Assembly (NCBI GenBank): GCA_015272515.1
Contig: JACYLN010000089.1
Coordinates: 28,095 to 92,094 of the forward strand
Length of the DNA: 64,000 nt
Direction of reading: 5' to 3'
Origin: Leptolyngbyaceae cyanobacterium C42_A2020_001
Lineage (GTDB): Bacteria > Cyanobacteriota > Cyanobacteriia > Leptolyngbyales > Leptolyngbyaceae
In this document: positions 55,435-64,000 of the stretch, piece by piece
How positions within the stretch are numbered: position 1 is the first letter of the stretch
Layout: every line of letters begins with the position of its first letter
Notes under the pieces: model-generated
What the model was told of the DNA's origin: nothing
Databases searched by the model: none
The model's input: only the letters and a program-made list of their open reading frames with translations
Made by a program: the position numbers and the translations under genes

Positions 55435-55845
55435 ATGGCTTTAACTGTTCGTGTAGTGGCTCCCGACAAAACGGTTTGGGATTCTGAAGCCGAGGAAGTG
55501 ATTCTTCCTAGTACAACTGGGCAACTCGGCATTCTCTCTGGTCATGCCCCATTGTTAACGGCACTTGACACTGGCGTGATGCGAGTCCGGTCTGAGAAGA
55601 ACTGGGTTCCCATTGCGTTGATGGGCGGATTTGCTGAAGTTGAGAATGATGAAGTAACCATTCTGGTGAATGGGGCTGAGCGAGGAGACGCGATTAATAA
55701 GGAAGAGGCACGAGTTGCCTTTTCTGAAGCTCAGGATGAGTTTAACAAAGCTCAGCAAAGTGGTTCTCGTCAAGAGTTTGTGAAAGCAACGCGATCGCTT
55801 AAGCGTGCCCGTGCCCGTTTTCAAGCGGCAGGTGGCATGGTCTAA
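55435..55845 (+). CDS. atpC: F1F0 ATP synthase subunit epsilon
   Basis: 136 residues, starting [20 protein letters not shown], with [20 protein letters not shown] and a C-terminal helical part ([27 protein letters not shown]). It couples rotation to the F1 head and inhibits ATP hydrolysis. It is atpE in plastid nomenclature. The start is 97 bp after the beta stop; a terminator follows after about 30 bp. Confidence 0.98.
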   Translation: MALTVRVVAPDKTVWDSEAEEVILPSTTGQLGILSGHAPLLTALDTGVMRVRSEKNWVPIALMGGFAEVENDEVTILVNGAERGDAINKEEARVAFSEAQDEFNKAQQSGSRQEFVKATRSLKRARARFQAAGGMV

Positions 55846-55877
55846 AGCTAGTTGTCGAAATTCAACTGATATTCAAG

Positions 55878-55908
55878 GTGCGTTTGCCAGTTGGCGACGC
55901 ACTTTTTT
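55878..55908 (+). terminator. Rho-independent terminator after the atp genes
   Basis: gtgcgt (55878-55883) pairs with acgcac (55897-55902), with an inner gcc/ggc extension, and tttttt follows at 55903-55908. Confidence 0.82.
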
Positions 55909-55928
55909 GTATTGATTGTTTTGAGGAA

Positions 55929-57113
55929 TTAGCGAGCGATCGCAATCTCCTGCGCTGCCGCCCATTGTTGCAGATCTTGACGGTTAATCGCGGCTGCCAT
56001 CAGATCCGGAAACAGATCGGGAGTGCAGGCAAAGGCTGGAATGCCTAATGATCCCACAAAATGAGCATTGTCATGGTCGTAGCAGGGGGCACCCTCATCA
56101 TTCAATGCCAGAAGCGTAATCAGTTGCACACCGGATACTACCAGAGCGCTAATTCGCTTGCGTAACTCAGACTGATTGCCACCTTCGTATAAATCGCTAA
56201 TTAGTACCAGAATTGTTTCCTGCGGTTGGCGAATCAAACTTTGACAATACGCCAACGCCTGATTAATGTCCGTTCCGCCGCCTAATTGGGTGCCGAACAA
56301 AACCTCCACTGGATCTTGCAACATCTCAGTTAGATCGACCACTGCCGTATCAAACACCACCAGACGAGTTTGCACCGCAGGCAGAGACGCAAGCACTGCG
56401 CTAAAAATTCCGGCATAGACGACCGAGGTCGCCATTGAGCCGCTTTGATCCACACAAAGAATAATGTCTCGCAGGGCAGAACGCTTGCGTCCGTAGCCAA
56501 TACGGGTTTCGGGAATAATGGTGCGGTAGTCGGGTTGATAGTGTTTGAGGTTTGCCCGAATGGTGCGATGCCAATCAATTTCGTGATGTCGAGGGCGACG
56601 ATGGCGCGTAGCACGGTTGAGACTGCCGAGAATCGCTTGCCGGGTGGGATTTTCCAACTTCCGCAACAAATCATCTACGACGCGACGTACCACAATCCGC
56701 GCCGTTTCTTTCGTTTTCCCCGGCATCACATTGCTGAGTGACAGTAGGTTAGAAACGAGGTGGACATCCGGTTCTACGGCTTCCAGCATTTCCGGCTCTA
56801 ACAACATTTGCCGCAGGTTGAGTCGCTCCAACGCATCCTGTTGCAGCACTTGAACCACTGAAGTCGGGAAATAGCTGCGGATATCGCCCAACCAACGAGC
56901 TACTTTGGGTGAAGAACCCCCTAATCCGCCCTGGCGATCGCTGTCGTACAGAGCACTGAGCGCCTTGTCAATTGCCAGATCTGCTGCACCCAAACTTAAT
57001 TCGCCTGCAACTCCATTGCTTGCGCCAGTTCCTCTCGTACAGATTCCATCGGCTGCTCCTCCGCCCAGGATGAGTCGCCAGCGCCGGAGCCGTTCGGTTG
57101 AAATATCCGTCAT
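55929..57113 (-). CDS. VWA (CoxE-like) protein, partner of the MoxR ATPase
   Basis: 394 residues. A VWA domain follows a helical N-terminal half (~1-195); its metal-ion-dependent adhesion site is LCVDQSGSMATS (DxSxS, ~218), with the threonine and last aspartate in GGGTDIN and LVLISDLYEGG. Such proteins act with MoxR AAA+ ATPases in assembling or remodelling targets. The ATG (57113) overlaps the DUF5682 stop by 4 bp, so it is translationally coupled and the last gene of the cluster. No export signal is seen. Confidence 0.88.
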   Translation of the reverse strand: MTDISTERLRRWRLILGGGAADGICTRGTGASNGVAGELSLGAADLAIDKALSALYDSDRQGGLGGSSPKVARWLGDIRSYFPTSVVQVLQQDALERLNLRQMLLEPEMLEAVEPDVHLVSNLLSLSNVMPGKTKETARIVVRRVVDDLLRKLENPTRQAILGSLNRATRHRRPRHHEIDWHRTIRANLKHYQPDYRTIIPETRIGYGRKRSALRDIILCVDQSGSMATSVVYAGIFSAVLASLPAVQTRLVVFDTAVVDLTEMLQDPVEVLFGTQLGGGTDINQALAYCQSLIRQPQETILVLISDLYEGGNQSELRKRISALVVSGVQLITLLALNDEGAPCYDHDNAHFVGSLGIPAFACTPDLFPDLMAAAINRQDLQQWAAAQEIAIAR

Positions 57114-59512
57114 AGTGAAACCCCCAATAACTGAGCCAGCAAGGGAAGAATCCCATCGGCGCGATCGCTATCCACCTTCCCAATTTCCGCTTCCCGATTC
57201 TCCATCCCCCGTTCTTCCTGCTGGCGCACCTGTTCTCCCATTTGGCGACGTTCTGGGGCAGGAAAGGTTGAAAAAGTGCGGCGTAATAGGGGCAGCGTTG
57301 CGGTAAAGGCATCAGCAGGCAGTTGCATCACCCAGCGATCCAGCACGTGCCACAGTAGGGGATTGTGCAGGAGCAATAGCCCACTTCCCGACAGGAAACC
57401 CTCAATCCAGGCGGCAACTTGGGTGGGTTCAGTGGCAGTGGAAAGTACCAACCCTAAGCGCCGAGCCGTGTCTTCTGGTTGAAATACGCCCGCTTCAAAC
57501 AACAGACGGCAGCAGCGTCCGGCGATCAGTCCATGTAAGCCCTGGTGATTGGCGAGTTTTACCAGGACTTGTTGCCACATTTCCAGCGCATCGGATTTTT
57601 GCAGTAGGGCGATCGCGCTATGGACTGAAACCACCAATTGGTACATCTCAGATGCGGCAGCGTCATCTAACGAGGCAACGGCAACGGGAAGACCAACACA
57701 AATCCGAGTCACTAAGCCATCGACCACGTGCCCCACCACTTCCGTTTCAAACTGGCGTACAGTGCCATAACGCATGACGTTGACCAGCGGCGGTAGAGCC
57801 GTCATCAAATGGCTAATGTCACTAGCGATCGCGGCTTCGGCTTGCAGGCGTGTCATCAAGTGAGCGATCGCCTGGGGCAGGCTTGCCAGCAGGGTTTGAT
57901 CAATTAATTGGGTCAAATCGGGTAAGTTTGCCTGATTGGCGCGATCGCACGTCCAACTGGTTGCCGCACTTTCAACGGTATTGCCCCAAATTCCCGCTTC
58001 GATCAGGCGAACGGCAAATTCTGGTTGCCACTGCAAACGCCAGGATTCTCGAAATGTGCCTTTGACATTGCCCACGGATTGGGGCTTACCCCAGGGCACA
58101 TTCAATAGCGCCAGCCGATGCAACAGGTGCGATCGCTCCAGGTCAAGCGGCTTTCGGAGATCAAGGTCTAGCGTAGTTTCCGTTGCCTCTGGTTTTAGCC
58201 GTAACCGTTTCTGTAGCCGTTGCAAATCTTGCTGGAGCGGCACCATCGGCGTTTCGTCGGGCACTCGCCCCAGTCGCTCCCCCACGATTAGTTGATTGTG
58301 AATCAACTGCATCGGCAGCGGATCGCCAAAACACAGAACCGTTTGCGTGGCTTCATTCAATTCAGGCAAACCTGGCAGGGGGCGATCACGCAAAGCTGCC
58401 AACGTCTCGGCTAACCGCACCGCTTCAATCACACTGGCTGACGAGGCATCCAGGTCTTGCTTGCGGAGCGATCGAGCCACCTTCGCCATCCAGCGAATTG
58501 AGCTATTAAGGGTTGGCTCTGACGTTTCCCTTGTTCGCTTTCCTCTTTCTCCCTGCTCCCACAAATGGTGATACCAACCCGGTGACTCTACCCCCGCTCC
58601 ATAGCCACTACTCATGGTCAAGCGTCCGTAAGTCCAGGGAACCCAGGTTGCTTCCACCTTCACTTTCGGCAAACCCTTTAACAGAGCCGCATCCTTTTTG
58701 GCGGGGGGCATGGTTGCCAGAGCAGGCGCGTGCCAGGCTCCACACACCACCGCAATTTTTTGGAAACCCTGCTTCTCCGCTTCGCGAATCGTTTTCCGCA
58801 TGTAGGCTTCCCGGAGAGACTCGAAGTGAGTATAGGGTATAGGGTATAGAGCTTGGGGTTGTGATTCCACCTCGCTTCTCAAAACGGTCATTGCTTCGAG
58901 GATGGCAGCAAACAATTCCGTACTATCTTGCCGTTGCTCCACCAAATGTTCCCACCATCGCTCACCATCGCTATATCCGGCAGCTTGAGCAAGTAAGGTA
59001 AGGGGGTCGGTATAGAGGGGAAAGGGAGAGGGTAATTGGGGATTGGTGATTGGGGATTGGGGATTGGGAGGGGGCGAATGGGTAGGTGGGTGAGTGGGTG
59101 GATGGCTAGATGGACTTTCACTCACTCGCTCACTCATCCACTCCTTACCTTCCTCCTGTCCTTCCCCATCTTCCCGCTGCTCTATCTCTATCGCTAACCG
59201 ATGCGCCTGAGGCAAGTCCATAAACCGAACGGGAATTTGCTGTTGCAGGGAATAGCGAATTGCTTGCCATTCGGGGGAAAAGACGGCAAAGGGGTAGTAA
59301 ACTGCTTGCTGGGGTTGGTCTGGAACGTAGACGAGTAATGCCACCGGGGGACGCATCTGCGGATGGAGGAGCAACGGCAGGGCAACTTCGGCATCGGGAG
59401 GACCCTCCACCAGCACAATATCGGGCTGGAGAGTGGTGAATGCCTGACTCAAGCTGCGAGCTGAACCGGGACCGTGATGGCGAATGCCGAAAATGTGAAT
59501 CTGAGTTGCCAT
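57110..59512 (-). CDS. DUF5682 family protein
   Basis: 800 residues. The N-terminus MATQIHIFGIRHHGPGSARS with later LVEGPPDAEVALPLL is conserved in the family and resembles the His/Glu motifs of TraB/TIKI, ChaN and EreA-like enzymes (my inference from pattern, not proven). CGAWHAPAL (~265) may supply a further active-site histidine. The second half is mostly helical and not assigned. A large Ser/Pro/His-rich insert (~117-170) and further short repeats at 58830-58860 disturb the first domain. The gene overlaps the MoxR gene (TAATG) and the VWA gene (ATGA), so all three are coupled. Confidence 0.85.
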   Translation of the reverse strand: MATQIHIFGIRHHGPGSARSLSQAFTTLQPDIVLVEGPPDAEVALPLLLHPQMRPPVALLVYVPDQPQQAVYYPFAVFSPEWQAIRYSLQQQIPVRFMDLPQAHRLAIEIEQREDGEGQEEGKEWMSERVSESPSSHPPTHPPTHSPPPNPQSPITNPQLPSPFPLYTDPLTLLAQAAGYSDGERWWEHLVEQRQDSTELFAAILEAMTVLRSEVESQPQALYPIPYTHFESLREAYMRKTIREAEKQGFQKIAVVCGAWHAPALATMPPAKKDAALLKGLPKVKVEATWVPWTYGRLTMSSGYGAGVESPGWYHHLWEQGERGKRTRETSEPTLNSSIRWMAKVARSLRKQDLDASSASVIEAVRLAETLAALRDRPLPGLPELNEATQTVLCFGDPLPMQLIHNQLIVGERLGRVPDETPMVPLQQDLQRLQKRLRLKPEATETTLDLDLRKPLDLERSHLLHRLALLNVPWGKPQSVGNVKGTFRESWRLQWQPEFAVRLIEAGIWGNTVESAATSWTCDRANQANLPDLTQLIDQTLLASLPQAIAHLMTRLQAEAAIASDISHLMTALPPLVNVMRYGTVRQFETEVVGHVVDGLVTRICVGLPVAVASLDDAAASEMYQLVVSVHSAIALLQKSDALEMWQQVLVKLANHQGLHGLIAGRCCRLLFEAGVFQPEDTARRLGLVLSTATEPTQVAAWIEGFLSGSGLLLLHNPLLWHVLDRWVMQLPADAFTATLPLLRRTFSTFPAPERRQMGEQVRQQEERGMENREAEIGKVDSDRADGILPLLAQLLGVSL
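58985..59170 (-). repeat. GGGGATTGG-type repeats and flanking low-complexity DNA inside the DUF5682 gene
   Basis: Around 59030-59075 the plus strand has ggggattggtgattggggattggggattggg, and the neighbouring DNA is gggtgggtgagtgggtggatgg. In frame it encodes Ser/Pro/Thr/His-rich sequence (SSHPPTHPPTHSPPPNPQSP) between conserved domain segments. Confidence 0.7.
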
Positions 59513-60657
59513 TAACCAATTTCCCGACTTGCGCGATACAGGTCTTTCCAGCCATCCCGTTCTTTCACGACAGTTTCTAGGTATTCCTTCCAGACCACCT
59601 GATCTTGAACAGGATCTTTGATGACGGCACCGACTAATCCCGAAATCAGGTCACTGGCTTTGAGTGCGCCATCGCCAAAATGGGCTGAGAGTGCCATGCC
59701 GCTATTAACAACGGAAATCGCTTCTGCGGTGCTGAGGGTGCCTGTAGGTGATTTAAGTTTGGTTTTGCCGTCGATGGTTACGCCGTTCCGCAGTTCTCGA
59801 AAGATGGTGACAACGCGCTGAATTTCTTCCAGAGCAGGGACTTCAGCAGGCAGTTCAAGCGCTCGTCCTAAACTTTCAACGCGTTGATGAACGATTTTGA
59901 CTTCCTCATCCAGGGTGTTGGGCATGGGCAGGATGACGGTGTTGAAACGGCGTTTAAGGGCGCTGGAGAGTTCATTTACGCCGCGATCGCGGTTGTTCGC
60001 CGTAGCAATGATATTAAAGCCTTTGGTTGCCTGCACTTCTGCGTTCAGTTCTGGAATCGGTAAGGTTTTTTCAGAAAGAACAGTGATTAGCGTATCTTGT
60101 ACATCGGACGGAATGCGCGTCAACTCTTCCACACGGGCGATTTTGCCGTCTGCCATCGCCCGCATCATGGGGCTGGCAACCAGGGCATCCATCGAAGGTC
60201 CTTCTGCTAGCAGGCGGGCGTAGTTCCAACCGTAGCGGATGGCTTCTTCGCTGGTACCTGCGGTGCCCTGAATCAACAGGGTAGAATCGCCGGAAATGGC
60301 GGCTGCTAAATGCTCTGACACCCAGGATTTTGCGGTACCTGGAACGCCGTAGAGCAGCAGCGCTCGATCAGTTGCTAGAGTCGCGATCGCCACTTCCATC
60401 AAACGCCGATTGCCAATATATTTGGGCAATACTTCAAACCCGTTCTCCAATCTGCCACCCAACAAATAAATTGAGACCGCCCAGGGTGACAACTTCCAGC
60501 TAGGGGGACGTTGACGGGAATCAACTGTTGCCAACTCCTCCAACTCGTGGGCAAATTGTTGCTCGGCGTGTTCCCGGAGAAAAGAGGACTGATGACTGTG
60601 GTCTGAGGTCTGAGAATCAGGGGTTGATTTTTTAGCGTTGGTCTTTGCGGGTGCCAT
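59512..60657 (-). CDS. MoxR-family AAA+ ATPase
   Basis: 381 residues from ATG 60657 (MAPAKTNAKKSTPDS); an upstream TTG is less likely. After a disordered N-terminus, Walker A is LLLYGVPGTAKSWVSEHL (~118), Walker B is SMDAL/ARVEELTRIPSD (~183), and sensor elements are TVLSEKTLPIPELN and IIATANNRDRGV. This is the MoxR group, which remodels or loads other proteins, typically with a VWA partner. It overlaps the DUF5682 start by one base and follows DUF5691 by a ~50-bp gap. Confidence 0.92.
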   Translation of the reverse strand: MAPAKTNAKKSTPDSQTSDHSHQSSFLREHAEQQFAHELEELATVDSRQRPPSWKLSPWAVSIYLLGGRLENGFEVLPKYIGNRRLMEVAIATLATDRALLLYGVPGTAKSWVSEHLAAAISGDSTLLIQGTAGTSEEAIRYGWNYARLLAEGPSMDALVASPMMRAMADGKIARVEELTRIPSDVQDTLITVLSEKTLPIPELNAEVQATKGFNIIATANNRDRGVNELSSALKRRFNTVILPMPNTLDEEVKIVHQRVESLGRALELPAEVPALEEIQRVVTIFRELRNGVTIDGKTKLKSPTGTLSTAEAISVVNSGMALSAHFGDGALKASDLISGLVGAVIKDPVQDQVVWKEYLETVVKERDGWKDLYRASREIG

Positions 60658-60707
60658 TCTTATATCCAATTAATGCAAGTTTGACTTAAACCAGGATTAT
60701 GATTGAT

Positions 60708-62279
60708 TTAATTTTCATTCTTTGTTTCAAATGCTTGAATAATTTCTTGTCGAAATCTCAATAGGTCTAAAAAATCTTCCATACTTTGTGCCCAGGCAGA
60801 ACCAGTTGTGATTGAAGATTGCAAAGTTGGTATTTCCGATAGTATTGAAATGGATACAAAACGAGCAAACTCTTTTAATGCAGTTCGGAGTTCCCAATCA
60901 AGATTGGTCAAGGCATTTGTTTGACGAAAATGGTGCTCCAAACTTTCTAAAACAGCACGGGACAGGTCTAAGTTCCAGGGGTGAGCGTTATATCGCAGCA
61001 GCCAAATTACCAGAGAATCTGTGATTTTATCGGGAGAGTGTTGCAAGGCTTTGACCAAAAGCGCATCGCGATGCTCAGGTGGCAGGCTGTTAAAGAGATC
61101 CTCTGTGCTCAGATCAACGAGGGCGGCATCTCGGATGGAGGCTTGTTTGATTAACCAAAGTTCAAAGATTGCCTCTAACCAAATGGGGTTATTTTGCCGT
61201 TTTGCGGCGAGGGCAAATCCATCTAATAAAACACTCTGCCACTCGTGGGATGTGGTCAATTCCAGAATTTGTTTGGGTGTGATCTGCCCCTGGTCTATCC
61301 ACACCGAGAGGGGCGTAGCACCAATCATCTGTAATAGCCACCAGGCTTTTTCGCCCAATTTGGAATCCATACTGGGAGAGGGTTTTGGTTCAATGCCTAA
61401 TGCAACAAGCGTGTCATCCAACCTGTCTGGCAACTGTACTTGCAATAATGGAGTCTTATTCCGCTCAACTGATAGATAACGGCAAGTATGTTCCGTCACC
61501 TGCTGGCACAGGCGAGAGTTGGGCAGACTGGCAAGTAAATCGACGGCAACACGGCAGACTTCTTTACTGCGATCGCCCAGTAATGTCGCTTCCAAAAATG
61601 GCTCATCTGCCATGCTCAATCTTGTGCGGAGAGTCGCCAGAAATTTGGCGCGATCGCTGGCAGATTCCTGGTTCCACGTGGTTTGCAGCACCTCTCTGGC
61701 GTGATCGGGGTTGTGCGATCTCAGATTTTGCAAGTAGAGCGATCGGGCAATCGAGTGTCCTGTTTCCCAATCCTGTTCCGTGGCAACTTCGATGGCATAG
61801 CTCCAATCAAGATTCTGGGCGGCAAGCCAACGCCCCCGCTGCCCCAAAACAGGCAAGATGGCAATCCGTAAATCTCGCCGCTGTTTGCCCAAATCTAGCA
61901 AATCTGGCAGGTAAAATCCGGGTACGCGCTGCCCTTTTTGGGTTGCGATCGCCAACCACTCTGGCAACACTTCGGCATACTGCCCTTGCAGCATTTGGTG
62001 CAATAACCGCGCCGCCCGCGCACTGCAAAGCGGGAAATCGCTGCGATCGCAAACGTCCTGGCTGGAAACTGGGTATAACCGAGGTTGCCAGCCTGCACGC
62101 TGATGCAGAGATATGGTTGCGGCCGTGAGCAACAGCGCTGGCTCAGTTGCTTGCCCGCTCAGGTGGGGGAGCAGTTGCCCCAACTTGCCCATCGCTGCCG
62201 GAACCGTGAAAGGCTGGCGTTCAGTGCCAATCAGCGCAGCGGATACCACTTTTTGCCAGGGAGAGTCATCCCAGCCCAT
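60708..62279 (-). CDS. DUF5691 family protein
   Basis: 523 residues from ATG 62279 (MGWDDSPWQKVVSAALIGTE), 14 bp inside the end of the SWIM gene, so the two are coupled. The whole protein is helical with HEAT-like character (LLASLPNSRL, LEATLLGDRSKEVCRVAVDL). DUF5691 occurs next to SWIM, MoxR and VWA genes in many bacteria. No enzymatic motif is apparent; a scaffold or adaptor role is a guess. Confidence 0.82.
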   Translation of the reverse strand: MGWDDSPWQKVVSAALIGTERQPFTVPAAMGKLGQLLPHLSGQATEPALLLTAATISLHQRAGWQPRLYPVSSQDVCDRSDFPLCSARAARLLHQMLQGQYAEVLPEWLAIATQKGQRVPGFYLPDLLDLGKQRRDLRIAILPVLGQRGRWLAAQNLDWSYAIEVATEQDWETGHSIARSLYLQNLRSHNPDHAREVLQTTWNQESASDRAKFLATLRTRLSMADEPFLEATLLGDRSKEVCRVAVDLLASLPNSRLCQQVTEHTCRYLSVERNKTPLLQVQLPDRLDDTLVALGIEPKPSPSMDSKLGEKAWWLLQMIGATPLSVWIDQGQITPKQILELTTSHEWQSVLLDGFALAAKRQNNPIWLEAIFELWLIKQASIRDAALVDLSTEDLFNSLPPEHRDALLVKALQHSPDKITDSLVIWLLRYNAHPWNLDLSRAVLESLEHHFRQTNALTNLDWELRTALKEFARFVSISILSEIPTLQSSITTGSAWAQSMEDFLDLLRFRQEIIQAFETKNEN

Positions 62280-63669
62280 AAAATCCCTCCTCCGTCCACA
62301 CACTCAAGGGCAATAGCTGAGTGCCGTCCCACTCACCAAACAAGGTCAGGGGATGCCCCCCACTCAACGCCCGCAGTTGCCAAGCTTGCCTGGGTTCTAA
62401 TCTGTCCGCCAATGGCAAACCTATTCCTCGCGCATCCTGAACTAACCAGCGATCGCCATCTCGCATCGGCACCACCGCTTGCAGCAATAACGGAAACTGC
62501 TCAATCCAGGGACAACCGGAAAAAGCAACACTGTAAGCGGCGATCGCCTCTGCAATATGAACCAATCCAGGTGGATGCTGGGAGAGCAACACCGCTTCCT
62601 GACGAGTTTTGATCAACGCCCGCAGTGGGTAAGCACTGGGATAAAAAGCGAGTTCCGCTTCCAGGCAGGAGCCTGACAAAAAGCTGTGTTCAAAGGGTTG
62701 TTGTCCGTGGGCAAAATCCAGTAACAGCGCAGCTTTGCCACTGCCTAAGCCCAATAGCCAGGTGCGGCGTACTCTCAACCGCTCCTCAACCTCAGTCCGT
62801 TGTCCTGCTACCAACCACAAATCCACCTGGAGCTGACCGCTCAATACTTCATCCTGGCTCACTGTCCAACCAATTTGGTTGCGGAGATCTGCCTGCACAT
62901 TGGCTGGAAGGGTTTCTAAGCGCTGGAACCCTTCCGTAATTAAATACAACTTGCTTAACCGTTCCAGTAGGCGCTCATGGCTCCCCGCTCCGGTATGAAC
63001 AATGCCAGCGCATTCCCGAAGTTGCCGGGCAAACCCGGGGGCTTGAGCATCCACCATCCGCGCCGCGATCGCATCCCACACCAGGTAAGACTCCTGCGGC
63101 ACGGTTGCCAATCCCTGCCGCATTCGGTCTTCCAACCACAACCGCAATTCCTGCACCCCAGCGCTGACTTTGCGTTGGCGGGCGGCGGCTCGTTTGGCTT
63201 GAGCTACCGGATCGCTTGCCTGCTCCGATTGCTTTGTTTGCTTGTCTGCCTGCTTCTCAGCCCGCCGCGATCGCGTCGCCAACCACTCGGCAACCCATTC
63301 TGGCGGGTCTTGTGTAACAAACTCGTTGGGCTGTTTTGCCAACAACAAAAATAAGGCTAACCCATGTTTGCAGGGGAACTTGCGACTGGGACAACTACAG
63401 CGAAAGGCGGGTTCACTGAGATCGATCTGCGTGCGGTAGGGAACTTTGCCACTCCCCTGACACTCGCCCCAAACAGCCCTTTCATGCCTGCCCAATGCAG
63501 ACCACTTAGCGATCGCGGCTAATCCTCGCCCATTTTTGGCAGATGCCGCATCCGGTGCCAGCGCTAACACTTGTTCGGGTGTCAATTGGGCAGACATCGT
63601 TACTCCAGATGCATCTCGTGCAGAATAGCTCCCCGAAGCTGTGATAACCTGCTCTCCAGTCAACGTCAT
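62266..63669 (-). CDS. SWIM zinc finger protein
   Basis: 467 residues. The SWIM motif FRCSCPSRKFPCKHGLAL gives CxCx6CxH at about residues 90-101. SWIM fingers bind DNA or proteins. A charged linker (~135-170, KQADKQTKQSEQASDP) precedes a long C-terminal domain of unknown structure with several conserved Trp-rich stretches (LVAGQRTEVEERLRVRRTWL). It is the first gene of the five-gene cluster; the start could instead be the ATG 24 codons in (63597). Confidence 0.82.
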   Translation of the reverse strand: MTLTGEQVITASGSYSARDASGVTMSAQLTPEQVLALAPDAASAKNGRGLAAIAKWSALGRHERAVWGECQGSGKVPYRTQIDLSEPAFRCSCPSRKFPCKHGLALFLLLAKQPNEFVTQDPPEWVAEWLATRSRRAEKQADKQTKQSEQASDPVAQAKRAAARQRKVSAGVQELRLWLEDRMRQGLATVPQESYLVWDAIAARMVDAQAPGFARQLRECAGIVHTGAGSHERLLERLSKLYLITEGFQRLETLPANVQADLRNQIGWTVSQDEVLSGQLQVDLWLVAGQRTEVEERLRVRRTWLLGLGSGKAALLLDFAHGQQPFEHSFLSGSCLEAELAFYPSAYPLRALIKTRQEAVLLSQHPPGLVHIAEAIAAYSVAFSGCPWIEQFPLLLQAVVPMRDGDRWLVQDARGIGLPLADRLEPRQAWQLRALSGGHPLTLFGEWDGTQLLPLSVWTEEGFYGLG

Positions 63670-64000
63670 CCGTATTCCTACACTAAATTTTTAGTAGTTC
63701 AAATATACTATTTTTGACGGAGAAAAGCAAATGACAGGTATGGGAGACTGGAGCCAACAAATCAAGTGAGAAGGCTGGCAAGTATAAGAGATGATCGAGA
63801 TGAATGGGTTCTGCAAGTTTTTACTCTGGAATGCGATCGCTAGACGGTGTAGATGAAATTACGCTATCTTGATTAAATTCTCTTCAAACTAAGCAACAAT
63901 GAAGTCCTAAGTAGGAAAGTGCAATCATTTGTAGGATAGGTTAGCGCTAAGTACGGGACAAAAGTTGTAGGGATTGCAAAAAGTCGGACTGATTAGACGC
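63670..64000. promoter_or_regulatory. Upstream region of the five-gene operon
   Basis: 331 bp without a supported gene. An AT-rich stretch around 63685-63710 (caaatatactatttttga) is the likely place of the operon promoter. One GCGATCGC octamer occurs at 63834-63841. I see no terminator, tRNA or repeat array. Confidence 0.4.

Noticed and set aside
61385..62128. 247-codon plus-strand frame in the DUF5691 gene
   Set aside because: Antisense to a gene that is clearly coding on the minus strand.

Overview
The window comes from a cyanobacterium, probably a filamentous Leptolyngbya-like lineage; that placement is inference, since no 16S or other marker gene is present. The rbcL-rbcX-rbcS order of form IB Rubisco, the atpB-atpE pair, an acyl-ACP synthetase, a Ycf39-like reductase, a BchH-type chelatase subunit and very frequent GCGATCGC (HIP1) octamers all point this way. 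No tRNA, rRNA or CRISPR array was recognised.

Layout. 1-10.3 kb: the start of a DUF4230 gene, a BchH/CobN-type chelatase subunit, a repeat-rich gap with a MITE-like element and an Uma2 remnant, a DUF427 gene, the acyl-ACP synthetase, a YlqD-like gene, the pyruvate dehydrogenase E2 gene and a DUF1995 gene. 10.4-19.3 kb: a phosphoesterase, an M48 protease, a one-helix membrane protein, a broken SUKH-type gene, then smc, a PRC-barrel gene and a SET-domain gene. 19.3-26 kb: two related sensor kinases, a FIST sensor, an IS110 relic and a HerA-like ATPase. 26-34 kb: two tandem filamentous-haemagglutinin-type exoproteins. 34-39 kb: Ycf39-like reductase, aminotransferase, cysteine-desulfurase-like enzyme and an amino-acid-dioxygenase-like gene. 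39-47 kb: LysM/M23 peptidase, trmL, a beta-propeller protein, panB, and a DUF262-HEPN fusion that looks like a defence gene. 47-56 kb: a transketolase-like enzyme, rbcS, rbcX, rbcL, a LuxR-type regulator, atpB and atpE. 55.9-63.7 kb: five tightly packed minus-strand genes (SWIM, DUF5691, MoxR-type AAA+, DUF5682, VWA).

How genes work together. The carbon-fixation and energy genes (rbcLXS, transketolase-like, atpBE) form a core block. The five-gene SWIM-to-VWA cluster overlaps end to end and is best read as one operon: a MoxR ATPase with its VWA partner and three poorly characterised proteins. It is the strongest candidate for an incompletely described system. The DUF262-HEPN fusion, which combines a ParB-like DGQQR motif with an HEPN RNase motif, is the second. 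The dioxygenase and the PLP enzyme downstream may modify a free amino acid.

A striking feature across the window is short G-rich, C-rich or AGCACTC-type repeat DNA lying in frame inside unrelated genes (chelatase, smc, both exoproteins, DUF5682) as well as in spacers. A perfect hairpin with 21-bp arms sits inside the E2 gene.
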